NCBI GenBank assembly: GCA_030568195.1
Contig: JAJLTO010000014.1
Location: 124,001-188,000 of the forward strand
Length of the DNA: 64,000 bases
Reading direction: 5' to 3'
DNA from: Dipodascopsis uninucleata var. uninucleata
Taxonomy: Eukaryota > Ascomycota > Lipomycetes > Lipomycetales > Lipomycetaceae
The stretch's first letter is position 1. The number at the start of each line of letters is the position of its first letter. Shown here piece after piece: positions 31,442-44,947 of this stretch. The position numbers were made by a program, and so were the translations under genes. The notes under the pieces are model-generated. The model saw only the letters and a program-made list of their open reading frames with translations, had not been told where the DNA came from and made no database searches.

Positions 31442-34400
31442 TTACAACTCTTTTGCCATTAAAGCTTTACATGCTATCCATAATCCCTCTGTTGCTACTT
31501 GGGAGCTTATATTATCATCCATATCTCCACTGTGAAGAGCAAACGAAGGCATTCTAAATACAGATTTGTCTTTTCTGTCCAGCGCAGAAGAGAATCTTAT
31601 TATCGATGACTTATTTCTGCCAGTTATTGCCAGCATATCTTTCTCAGCTTTGGGATCGGAAAATTTGATGGATTGAAGTAGTCTACCAAGCTTGTAATAC
31701 AGTACGGGGTTGTCCACACAAGAACCATAAATTATCAGGGATAGCTGTTTCTCCGCACTTTTAGTGATGCTATCGAATATATTTGATAGACTCCTTAATG
31801 CAGCGACATTCATACTACGTGCAATTTCATAGCTAGGTATTTTAATAATGCCTTCTTCATTAATAGTAATGCCAGCGTCATCAGATATTTTGTAAGCTCC
31901 AGGTGGTGAAGCAGTGGATGATTCCTCGGAGAAAGATGCTGACGATGCTATTGATTCGGACTCTTGCAGCAAGTTGGAAGAAAACTTCAATATCTCACTT
32001 AAATGAGAATTTTCCAATAATGACTGATCGCAAATGTTATGCATATTAATTTCGATTTCTCTTGAATGGAAAAATACCTGCATCATATTGTGGCCCAGGA
32101 AATCTTGTAAATAATCATTACCCGATCCAATATTCACATGCCTCTGATAGGGATCTACCTTAGATATTACTATTGATTCAAAAATACTTTCCAACCTGAG
32201 CTGGGAGTTCAGATTTTTATAGACATGTGCGATAATTTCATTGATATCAGCATCTTGAACATTAGGATCAACCCACTTCTGGTACTGATGACCAAGCTTC
32301 TTAAGTTCCTGGCAAACAACACGCTTAATTTCATCTTGGACTGAAGTGCGTTCTGCAACTAAATTATTCGCACTAGTTCGTGCATCATTTGTACAATCAT
32401 ATAATCCAAACTGATCCTCAGCGCAAACGCGATATGACTTGTAAAATGTATCGTAATAATCCCAAGAGATTACATTAAATACTGTAGTAGGATTCCTTAC
32501 TTTATTAGGATTTGTTTCAAAAGTATAGATAGCAGCACATTTCGACTCAGGTACGAATGTGATGTCTGAAAGCTTCCAACCCGCCTTTGAGAATGCATTA
32601 GGTATAACATCAGTTTCCCGCAATAAGTCATTGTTCCCGCTAGAAATCATATTATCAGGTAAAGCTACCAAATATTCGATTTTTGCGTTGCGAAAGATAG
32701 CTTTGTCGAATACTTTGACCAGACCATTGAAAATCATTTGTTTCAATTTCTTCAGGAAGAATACGAGCATTACCATATCATACGGTTCACAGAGCACATA
32801 GCGAACAGGAGGAGTAATACCTTCAATAACGTCACTGCCCCAGGCATATGGGCTTTCATCACCATTCAAGTATACTTGAGTTGGAATTGCGAACGAGCCA
32901 CTGCTTGAATTGGCCTCTAGAATCAAAATGTCTTGCCAATCTTTATGAAGGACACCAACAACAGTGAAACTGCTAGTCATACGTATACCTATGACGATAT
33001 CTAATCCTTCAGCTTGTGATTTCTCTAAATTCATGTACGTAAAACTAGACTGAATATCTTTAATTACTCGTTTGATGTCGTCTACCCAATATGCAGGACC
33101 CTGAATGGTTACTCCCGGGCGCCTACAAAGCGGGCAATGTGCCCTTTGGGACACCCATTGCGAAATCATCTTACGCGAAAATATGTGCCCACACGAGATA
33201 GTAATCATATCGTCCGCGATATCATTAGACAGAGGACACATGATAACATCTGTCAATGAACGTACAATTTTTTCATTATCTTGATGAACTTGACGCTGCA
33301 ATGAATTATATGATATCGACAATGAGTCGGATGCGTCATCGTTTTCATTCTCTCTGGAAAGCCTAACTAAAGGAGGCCAGTAATCACTAAGTATAAAATC
33401 AGGTGGGTCATCTAGCGAATGAAGTAAACTGTATGCAATACTCTTGAATACAGGTTTCTGATATAATCTTTTAGAGAACCGTAGTAAACTAGCCAGTGAC
33501 TCTTGAGAGTATAACGTCGAAAGTGTGGTATGAAAGGCCCAGATAATTCCTAATACGAACGCATCTCTTTTATTGGAGCGAGAAAGTTTGGTACCATCCA
33601 CAACATTACTTTCTATATCGCGCAAACGATTTGTATGCTTGTCAAGAGGATCAAGGCCGTCCTGAGGCCCTGGACAAATATCGTACACCAAGCTTATCAA
33701 ATGGCTGACAAATATATCTGTAGGTGTTCGTAAAGCTTCTTCAATAACAATAATCTTCTCGATCCAGTTGTTGTAAATGTCGTCCTCAACAATTGCTCTG
33801 AATAAAGTGTCATGATCGAAAGGTTGGTGTTTCTCCAATGAAATTTGCATTATACGATGAATGTATTGGCCTGGCACACCAACCGTAGGATATAAAGCAA
33901 CAATATGCTCTCGAATCATAAAGAGAGATCGTCCTTGCATAGAATAACGAGCCTCAAGGTCTGATAAGCGGAGATACAAATCTAAACGCTCTTCTTTATA
34001 TGGCCAAGGCGATAATCCACGTATAAGACAAAGTGAAAGGGCCGTCGAAACGACATAAAGATAGAGTTCATCGAACTGCATGTAGTTCTGCCATTTCCAG
34101 CGTTCGAACAGCGTTCTAACTACCATACAAACAACATCTTCCTCAAGAACCCAGCTATCGTCATCTCTCTGCACATTTCGAATGCTAATTATACGTTGCC
34201 CTGTGACAAGAGAGTAGAGAAGCTTAAGCTGCGGGATACTATCTACGCCTTTGGTAGCTTCGGACACTAGTGACTTTGCATACAAATTCAGATCAAGTGG
34301 TCTTTCTCCAGAGATAGATATCGTGGATGTACGAAAAACAGGTGAGTCTAGGAAAAAATTACTATTGCCATCATCAAAGTATGACCAGATGTCAGACCAT

Positions 34401-34732
34401 TGCGACGAGATAGAGTATGTTTTGGTTATAGCCGATATCGCAGGTGAAGACAAATCGGCACCGCTCTCTTTGAATGAAGAGTCCAAATTAGTATCTAAGA
34501 CCAATCTCTGCAAGTTACTTCGCGACTGTTCCATAGACTCTTCGTATTCTTCTTGCAGATATCCTTTTGATTGGTTTTCGAAGACATGCTCTGGTGCCTC
34601 ATTAGGCTTGCTATCATTTGCGTAGACTTTTAACTGCTCTTTGGGGACTATGCGACGAGTATTTCTCCGTATTAATGAATTTGTATTTGTGAGATTTGTA
34701 AAGTATTCATGAGATGTGTTCTCATGCTCCAT
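31442..34732 (-). CDS. U-box/RING-like protein with a degenerate Hsp70-like C-terminal region
   Basis: An intact intronless frame of 1096 residues (ATG at 34732; a GTG two codons upstream was not used). Residues 1-130 are low complexity. About 140-460 are helical and unrecognised. A single zinc-finger/U-box-like unit spans about 495-540: CPLSND (Cys499), ISCGHIFSRKMISQW (Cys514, His516) and HCPLCRR (Cys533, Cys536). It has fewer metal ligands than a classic RING, as in U-box or SP-RING folds. From about 577 on, the order of elements resembles an Hsp70/HSPA12-type ATPase: IVIGIRMTSSFTVVGVLH in the place of I-G-I-D-F-G-T-T-x-S, IPTQVYLNGDESPYAWG, then LVALPDNM and LLRETDVIPNAFSKAGW, and near the end LIIYGSCVDNPVLYYKL in the place of the G-G-x-S-x-x-P-x-L motif. 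The phosphate-binding residues are not kept. The role as an E3 ligase tied to a pseudo-chaperone domain is inference. Confidence 0.6.
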   Translation of the reverse strand: MEHENTSHEYFTNLTNTNSLIRRNTRRIVPKEQLKVYANDSKPNEAPEHVFENQSKGYLQEEYEESMEQSRSNLQRLVLDTNLDSSFKESGADLSSPAISAITKTYSISSQWSDIWSYFDDGNSNFFLDSPVFRTSTISISGERPLDLNLYAKSLVSEATKGVDSIPQLKLLYSLVTGQRIISIRNVQRDDDSWVLEEDVVCMVVRTLFERWKWQNYMQFDELYLYVVSTALSLCLIRGLSPWPYKEERLDLYLRLSDLEARYSMQGRSLFMIREHIVALYPTVGVPGQYIHRIMQISLEKHQPFDHDTLFRAIVEDDIYNNWIEKIIVIEEALRTPTDIFVSHLISLVYDICPGPQDGLDPLDKHTNRLRDIESNVVDGTKLSRSNKRDAFVLGIIWAFHTTLSTLYSQESLASLLRFSKRLYQKPVFKSIAYSLLHSLDDPPDFILSDYWPPLVRLSRENENDDASDSLSISYNSLQRQVHQDNEKIVRSLTDVIMCPLSNDIADDMITISCGHIFSRKMISQWVSQRAHCPLCRRPGVTIQGPAYWVDDIKRVIKDIQSSFTYMNLEKSQAEGLDIVIGIRMTSSFTVVGVLHKDWQDILILEANSSSGSFAIPTQVYLNGDESPYAWGSDVIEGITPPVRYVLCEPYDMVMLVFFLKKLKQMIFNGLVKVFDKAIFRNAKIEYLVALPDNMISSGNNDLLRETDVIPNAFSKAGWKLSDITFVPESKCAAIYTFETNPNKVRNPTTVFNVISWDYYDTFYKSYRVCAEDQFGLYDCTNDARTSANNLVAERTSVQDEIKRVVCQELKKLGHQYQKWVDPNVQDADINEIIAHVYKNLNSQLRLESIFESIVISKVDPYQRHVNIGSGNDYLQDFLGHNMMQVFFHSREIEINMHNICDQSLLENSHLSEILKFSSNLLQESESIASSASFSEESSTASPPGAYKISDDAGITINEEGIIKIPSYEIARSMNVAALRSLSNIFDSITKSAEKQLSLIIYGSCVDNPVLYYKLGRLLQSIKFSDPKAEKDMLAITGRNKSSIIRFSSALDRKDKSVFRMPSFALHSGDMDDNISSQVATEGLWIACKALMAKEL

Positions 34733-38825
<4,093 letters not shown>

Positions 38826-39716
38826 TACTTATTTATTTTTATTAGTTTGTTTTTTGTTTATAAAGTTGTATACTGTTCGGTGAGCATCGTTAATGTTTGA
38901 ATATTTGAATATTTGTAATCTATTAAAGTGAATGTAAAAATTTAAAGATTTAACTCTATGAGATCGTGAGCTTAGTTCTATGGCTTGATTTCAGTTGCAA
39001 GGCTCGTGACATGTTGGCGGATGATGGATATTTGGCGAATAAATTCTGTACCTAATATCAGGTAACTTTCAGTAAATTTAAACTATCTCAAACATCGGAT
39101 GAAAACGGTATCTTCGGATAAGGGTTGAGAATAAGGAACGATAATGACATCACGAATATACCTTTCTCTAAGCGCCACGGCCCAATTCGAGGTACAGTGG
39201 CCGTATTTTTGTGATAGAAGTATAACCCTATAAGCTAAGAAGTAGCATGATGAGTCAAAGACAGCGGCGAAATTTTCTGGAAAACCTACTAGCTATGATT
39301 CAGATTTCTCGGAACGCACGGTGGATGGCTCACTGCTGACTACGAATTTAACCTGTTCGATGGAATTCTCTTCACCACCTCACATACGTCACAATGCTAT
39401 CTTCAGTTAGAATAATTCTATATTGATTTTGCAAAACCTGCTGATTAGTTTTAATAATGTTAATATTGTAGACGGAAATATCGGAGGCCCACGGTGGTAC
39501 TCGAGGAATAAGGAGACTGAGTACTGTAATGCCGAGATCGTAAATTATATAAAGACCTACAGGAGCTGAACTGAATATTACATTCGCTGTTCATTGACAA
39601 CAAAAACGATATATTAGATATAAAAGCAATATATAAAGCTCTATTAGCACATAGTTTTGGCTTTCTGCAAGTTTATAGCTCCTATTAGTATTTAGTACAG
39701 AAGTAAAAAATAAATA
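38826..39716. promoter_or_regulatory. Intergenic region with opsin-gene promoter
   Basis: About 890 bases. TATAAAAG at 39619-39626 (and TATAAAG at 39632-39638) sits 80-100 bases before the opsin-related gene's ATG. ATGAGTCA at 39250-39257 matches the Gcn4/AP-1 bZIP site. I looked for heat-shock elements with correct TTC/GAA spacing and found none. No gene or RNA recognised. Confidence 0.5.
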
Positions 39717-40559
39717 ATGGCTGCTATTGAATTCATCAAGCGAGGAGGAAATGAAGCTCTTGACATTAATCCTCCAGCTGGAGCTAAGTTACATATAACC
39801 ACCAATGGCTCCGATTGGTATTGGACTGTATTTAGTGTTATGGGATTTACTGTTCTTGCGTATGCTGTAGCGGCATATTTCGTCCCGCGAAAGGAGCGTG
39901 TTTTCCACTACACATCTATTGCTGCCGCATTCTTTGCTAGCATCGCCTATTTTACTCTTGCATCTGACTTAGGATGGACGCCAATTGAGACTGAGTTTAG
40001 CCACCAACAAGATGGTGGATTCCGACAAGTATTTTATGCTAGATATATCGGATGGTTTATGGTCTCTCCATTGTTGATGATCAATGTTTCGTTCCTAGCT
40101 GGTATGAGCTGGATCACATCTCTGTTCATAGCTTGTATTCAGGAGATCTTCGTCATCTCTGGATTAATCGGCTCCCTTGTACCTTCAACGTATAAATGGG
40201 GTTACTTTACAATTGGAGTTTCAGCATGGTTCCTCGTTGCTTATAATTTGGTGTACGTTGGTTACCAATCTCTCGGCGAGCTATCCGCAACCAATGTACA
40301 TCCTGAGCTAAAGAAAATGTATATTGGACTTGTTTCCTGTATGTGCTTGATTTACTCATTGTATCCTATTTCGTGGGGTCTTTCTGAAGGGGGTAATGTT
40401 ATTACACCAACTTCTGAAGGCGTCTTCTATGGTGTTTTGGATATAATTGCTCTCCCAATTCTCAATACTGCAGTCTTGTACATGTCTAGAAGGCTCGACT
40501 TCGAGGAGATTGGTCTTAACATAATCGAGAAGCAATCTCGTGAGAAGACTATCGCCTAA
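39717..40559 (+). CDS. Opsin-related seven-helix membrane protein (Hsp30/Yro2/Mrh1 type)
   Basis: An intact intronless 280-residue frame with seven hydrophobic segments after a 30-residue N-terminus. It belongs to the fungal microbial-rhodopsin family but to the opsin-related, non-photochemical branch. In helix 3, ARYIGWFMVSPLL has Gly112 where pumps have the proton-acceptor Asp (RY-x-D-W). In helix 7, GVLDIIALPILN keeps Asp242 but has Leu246 at the position of the retinal-binding Lys. It therefore should not bind retinal by Schiff base. Relatives in yeast (Hsp30, Yro2, Mrh1) are plasma-membrane proteins induced by stress, weak acid or starvation; Hsp30 tempers the proton ATPase Pma1. The cytosolic tail is short and charged. 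A good TATA box precedes the gene. Confidence 0.93.
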   Translation: MAAIEFIKRGGNEALDINPPAGAKLHITTNGSDWYWTVFSVMGFTVLAYAVAAYFVPRKERVFHYTSIAAAFFASIAYFTLASDLGWTPIETEFSHQQDGGFRQVFYARYIGWFMVSPLLMINVSFLAGMSWITSLFIACIQEIFVISGLIGSLVPSTYKWGYFTIGVSAWFLVAYNLVYVGYQSLGELSATNVHPELKKMYIGLVSCMCLIYSLYPISWGLSEGGNVITPTSEGVFYGVLDIIALPILNTAVLYMSRRLDFEEIGLNIIEKQSREKTIA

Positions 40560-41728
40560 GGCATTATTCTATAGTATATTATCTGCTAGCGTGATATTCT
40601 CTCTAAACTAGATAAGAACTGGGCATTTACAGTGGCGTATACGGTAATAACTATTTACGGAGAATGATATTTTTTTCTCGGGCCTTTTTAATCTTTGAGC
40701 TATTCAATAATTTATAATTTATCCTTATTTTTATTAGATATGATTGACCAGAATACATTAATTTAATATATACGTCCAAGTTCAATATATTGTCATTGAG
40801 AAGATATCTTTGCAGCAGTTCTCTTTTAAGTTCAAATCTCATGATCACTGATAGACCTGTTGCGATATCTAGAAATATACACAAATCATTATAACTTCTT
40901 GTATCCTCGTATCACGAAATAGAAGAGCCTTTTAACTATGGTCCAGAATAGATGAGCCAATTATAGCGTCATTCAACAATGAAAGATATGGACACCATGA
41001 TTTTGCTCTCTTCCATGATAATAGCAGAAGCTTCATACAGACTAAGCGAAACATAAAACTCTAGCTAAATCCTTCTTCCTTTCAGAAGCAAATAGTTCGC
41101 TATATTGAACTAGATTACCAGAAATTGTGAAGAAATGGACTACAGGCAACTAATATCAGAACTCCGAATGTTTTGTCTTGCCAAAAGTACATAATTAAGT
41201 GATTGGCAAGCCAATTTCAAACTAGTGCTGATCGCATATTAAGATATAGGAGAGAAATAGAAATTACATTGTATATCAACACCCTATTATACATAAATAT
41301 TGACAGAAAGAATGACTGAGAAGGAAGTAGTAGTAATAAAATAATAATTGTAGAAAATAAAATAATAATTATTAAATTGAGAATTAAAATGAGTAGTAGC
41401 GTATAGAACAAGAATATCAACGTGACGAAATAAAAAGATTAAAGTTATAAATAATAACAAGACGTAGAATACATTGTACATCTGAGTAGCACTCTTCTAT
41501 ATATACACAAATTTGTACATAACCTACCGCTGATTATGACCAACTGTTCACCCTTGATATCCATGTTGTATTTTATATAAAAAATAATATAAGCTCGACA
41601 TATATTTTAGTTAGTATTTTTGTTAGTACAATTTATGTGCTTGAATGTCTGATTGAATCAATCAACCAGTCCAATATATTAAATGTAATTAAGGTGTCTC
41701 TTCTGTTTTCGGTTCTTCCCTGTGCTTA
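40560..41728. other. AT-rich intergenic stretch between convergent genes
   Basis: About 1.17 kb between the opsin-related gene and the BED/hAT-derived gene. Long A/T runs, especially 41320-41480. Small frames here are low-complexity hydrophobic stretches of the kind expected from T-rich sequence. Nothing supported. Confidence 0.6.
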
Positions 41729-44700
41729 TTATAATTCGAACGTATCTGCAAATCTCTGAATGCTACCCCATTCGCCAGAAGTTCCCGTACCAGTTTGGTG
41801 GCTGGCTTGGGAACCGGTAACAGCAGCAGCAGCAGCAGCAGATGAAATAGATTCTGCTCTATTATCTGGAAGTTGGCGTATTGTGCTAGCTTGCTGTTGT
41901 ACAGTAGAAGGACCCAAAGGGTTTAAAAAATAAGATGATTGATGATACTGGGGGCCAGCTGTTGCTGAAGAATGAAAATAGGACTGCTGAGGATTAGTTG
42001 CTATATACTGAGGAACTGCCTGTTGCGAAAACAAGGTCGATATGTCGCTATATGGAAATGAAGTGGCCGACTGGCTTCTAAACGACGATAACGACCCCGC
42101 TGAAGTTGTTGTCTGTTGCGAATACTGGTCATGGTACGGCTGCATTTGCTGAAATGACTGCTGATACTGCACTGGATGGAGACTATGCATTCCTGTGCTT
42201 TGCAAATATTGCGAATTCGAAATAGAAGCAGCTGGAGATGACAAACTGAGCGATGGTGCGTCCACATTAACCTCATATCCCAGTTTAGTACGTCTGAAGC
42301 TCTCCAGAGATATCAATGCTTCGATGTCGAAGAGCTTATCTTGCTGTCCAACGAGTAATGTTGAGCTAGCCGTAGCTCCCGAGGATGAACTAGTTCCTGC
42401 AACATTGGAATCATACACAGATGGAATGCCAACCGTACCTGATTGAGATCCAACACTGACTGGTCGTGTAGCAGATGACTCGAATATTCTTGATTGGGCA
42501 GACTGTTGCTGCTGTTGATATGATCCAAGCTCGGAAGTATTGGACAGCAATCCCGAAAATGATCCGGATGCACTTTGCTTGTCTTCTACAGGAGAGATTA
42601 AGCGTGCATGATCCGTACTAAGATTTCTATTTTCCACGATATCGTCATATCTGTCTGGATTCATAGAATCAGCGGAAGATCCATAAGCTAAAGAGTAGTT
42701 TCCGCCCTCCGAGTCATTAACATCAGGTGCCCCATTAATATCTTCTCTGCCACTACTACTACTAAACGAGGAGCTTCTTCCAACAGGTAAATGCTGCGAG
42801 AAATAAAACAGTCTGCACTGTAACATGCCAACAATCATATCAGAAGTAACACTATTGCGAATATTTTGATCTGTCCAATCAAGGGTATCTGACATTCTAG
42901 CATCATTAGAATAGGAGAAATTGATGTCAAAGAGCTTCTTGACAACGGCAGGCAACACACAATTCGCAGATAGGTTATTCGCCATCTCAGCAACCTCGGT
43001 CCAATAACGCTGAGGATGAGGGTCCTGCGAGCGCATGTATATATCAGACCCCATACGGAATTTTGCGTAGTCATCGAACAAGATATGTTTTAAAGACCTT
43101 ACGTTAGGATCAGCTATTGAGCCCAAAATTGAGTACAATTCTTGAACAAGATTAGAATGCTGATCTATAGGCTTCAGCATTACATCATGCTTGGCAATAA
43201 GTGGATGGAATCCAAACATCAATTGTGTCAGATTTCCTTGACGAGCAGATGCTTGATGCAAAACTTGTTGGCCAAATCGTGAATTCACATTATTTACAAC
43301 ATGATTTCTCACATCTGTGGCAATATATGGTGCAGATGGTGGCGGATTTAGGAACAAGTCGCGGTAATACAAGCAGATGGAAGACCAGCAGATAAAAATG
43401 TCAGCTACTGTAGAGGACTGCTTGTGAAGCTTCCTCAGAGTCAAAAATATCGGACATAGAAGAACGATTAGGAGATCAAGCTTCATAGTAAAATCTTTGT
43501 ATACCCAGGAGTCAGTTGATAAAAGCTCAAAGACCTGGCGATGACTGGCTGATCTGTCCAATTTTTGACGTTCAGAGGCGATAATTTGAACAATAGCAGG
43601 CAAGCAGCGCTTCACAGAAAGCGCTGCAGTATATATTGTTTGTGGTACAGTTGGAGATAAAGGCTTTAGCCCTCCAGATATTCTCATCTCTCTCAGCCTA
43701 GACTTGAGTAATTGTTCCGATCGACCAGCCTGAAAGTAGCTCCAAATTGTACGAATGGAGCTAATTGTAGATTCAATCGATGAATGACGACAGATATCGT
43801 GCATCAACTGGACGAAGATAGAATCTGGCGATTCAATAGGGATGATATGAGGGTAACGCTCTAAAAGAGAATTACGAGCTGCCAGTTGCAGAGGAGTATT
43901 GGCTCCAGTGATGGCAACAAATCTCTGCTGCCCAATACGATCAATCTCAGTCGTTAAAAGACCTGCTATTACACTCGGTTGTAGTAAGTTATCAGAGAAC
44001 TCATAGCCAACTAAGCAGTAGGAGTGACCATATTTTGTAGTAGCATAGATTAGAACCAAATAGTGCTCCGAGGGAGAGGTGAAAATGTCAAAGGACAGTG
44101 TAAGAGCGTCGCAGGCTTCCGACTGCAGTAATGCAGCAAGTTTAGTCCTAACGGACTCGATCTCAGAAGGTAGCAACGCACGCATAAGTGCAATCCTAGA
44201 CGGAAACACAAATGAAGGACAAGCCATAGAAAAAAGACGCTGAAAAAAGACATTTGAAAACGATGATATAGACAGAGCACCGGTAACCAACGACTCAATT
44301 AACCAAGACTCAAAGAGCTTTTGGTCTTGCGAAGATGAGCGCTGAGATGCATCAAATCTTGACCGCTTCAAAGCATTATCATGATCTGCGGATTTTAATG
44401 AAATCTCATGGGCCAGCTTGGCCCTCATATTTTCGGGCATGCCTTTACAATCCAGACCGTGCTTTTTGACACGATAGGGATTATAATGAGCCCAAGTTGC
44501 CTCACAATAATTACATTTAAATATTGGAGGTGCATCTTGCCGTTTAACCTCATGGGCAATAGAGTCAGCAACCGAGTCTCTTGGACGACCAGCTTTTCGC
44601 TTTTGAGGAGGGAGTATTGAAGTAAATGCATTAGACGAGGCACTGGAAGTGCTAGTATTAGTACCAGACGATGAAGAGGATACTGTAGAAACAATAGTGG

Positions 44701-44947
44701 CAGTAGTAACTGGGGTGAATGACCCGGATGCCTGGTTAGAAGCAGCTGTGGATGTTGATGATGAGCCTGTTGAAGGCAAGTTGCTCGACTGTTGATCGTG
44801 CATATAGTGAATTGGCGGTCTTAATTGTGGTGGTAATGATGGTGGAGGTTCAAGGTAAGACATATTACCGGGTCTCGGTAATTGCATGCTAGAATTTGCT
44901 GTTGAAACTTGAACTCCAGAGCTAGAGATAGGATTCACTGAATCCAT
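41729..44947 (-). CDS. BED-finger protein derived from an hAT-type transposase, Q/S-rich
   Basis: An intact intronless frame of 1072 residues (ATG at 44947; an upstream in-frame TTG was not used). Order of parts: Pro/Ser/Thr-rich N-terminus; an AT-hook-like KRKAGRPRD at about 117-125; a BED-type zinc finger with Cys145, Cys148, His163 and Cys167 (KCNYCEATWAHYNPYRVKKH). Then comes a region resembling the hAT transposase core (FDIFTSPSEHYLVLIYATT at about 285) and an hAT dimerisation-like part (YWTEVAEMANNL ... VVKKLF ... MIVGMLQCRLFYF, about 645-730). Last is a 330-residue Ser/Gln-rich tail with poly-Gln and a nine-Ala run from (CAG)n at the DNA level. The second catalytic Asp of the family appears lost (AITGANTP where T-D-N-A-S-N is usual). 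It looks like a domesticated transposase serving as a DNA-binding regulator. Target and role unknown. Confidence 0.72.
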   Translation of the reverse strand: MDSVNPISSSGVQVSTANSSMQLPRPGNMSYLEPPPSLPPQLRPPIHYMHDQQSSNLPSTGSSSTSTAASNQASGSFTPVTTATIVSTVSSSSSGTNTSTSSASSNAFTSILPPQKRKAGRPRDSVADSIAHEVKRQDAPPIFKCNYCEATWAHYNPYRVKKHGLDCKGMPENMRAKLAHEISLKSADHDNALKRSRFDASQRSSSQDQKLFESWLIESLVTGALSISSFSNVFFQRLFSMACPSFVFPSRIALMRALLPSEIESVRTKLAALLQSEACDALTLSFDIFTSPSEHYLVLIYATTKYGHSYCLVGYEFSDNLLQPSVIAGLLTTEIDRIGQQRFVAITGANTPLQLAARNSLLERYPHIIPIESPDSIFVQLMHDICRHSSIESTISSIRTIWSYFQAGRSEQLLKSRLREMRISGGLKPLSPTVPQTIYTAALSVKRCLPAIVQIIASERQKLDRSASHRQVFELLSTDSWVYKDFTMKLDLLIVLLCPIFLTLRKLHKQSSTVADIFICWSSICLYYRDLFLNPPPSAPYIATDVRNHVVNNVNSRFGQQVLHQASARQGNLTQLMFGFHPLIAKHDVMLKPIDQHSNLVQELYSILGSIADPNVRSLKHILFDDYAKFRMGSDIYMRSQDPHPQRYWTEVAEMANNLSANCVLPAVVKKLFDINFSYSNDARMSDTLDWTDQNIRNSVTSDMIVGMLQCRLFYFSQHLPVGRSSSFSSSSGREDINGAPDVNDSEGGNYSLAYGSSADSMNPDRYDDIVENRNLSTDHARLISPVEDKQSASGSFSGLLSNTSELGSYQQQQQSAQSRIFESSATRPVSVGSQSGTVGIPSVYDSNVAGTSSSSGATASSTLLVGQQDKLFDIEALISLESFRRTKLGYEVNVDAPSLSLSSPAASISNSQYLQSTGMHSLHPVQYQQSFQQMQPYHDQYSQQTTTSAGSLSSFRSQSATSFPYSDISTLFSQQAVPQYIATNPQQSYFHSSATAGPQYHQSSYFLNPLGPSTVQQQASTIRQLPDNRAESISSAAAAAAVTGSQASHQTGTGTSGEWGSIQRFADTFEL

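Noticed and set aside
39250-39400. Heat-shock elements upstream of the opsin-related gene
   Set aside because: Several TTC and GAA blocks occur but never with the required two-base spacing.
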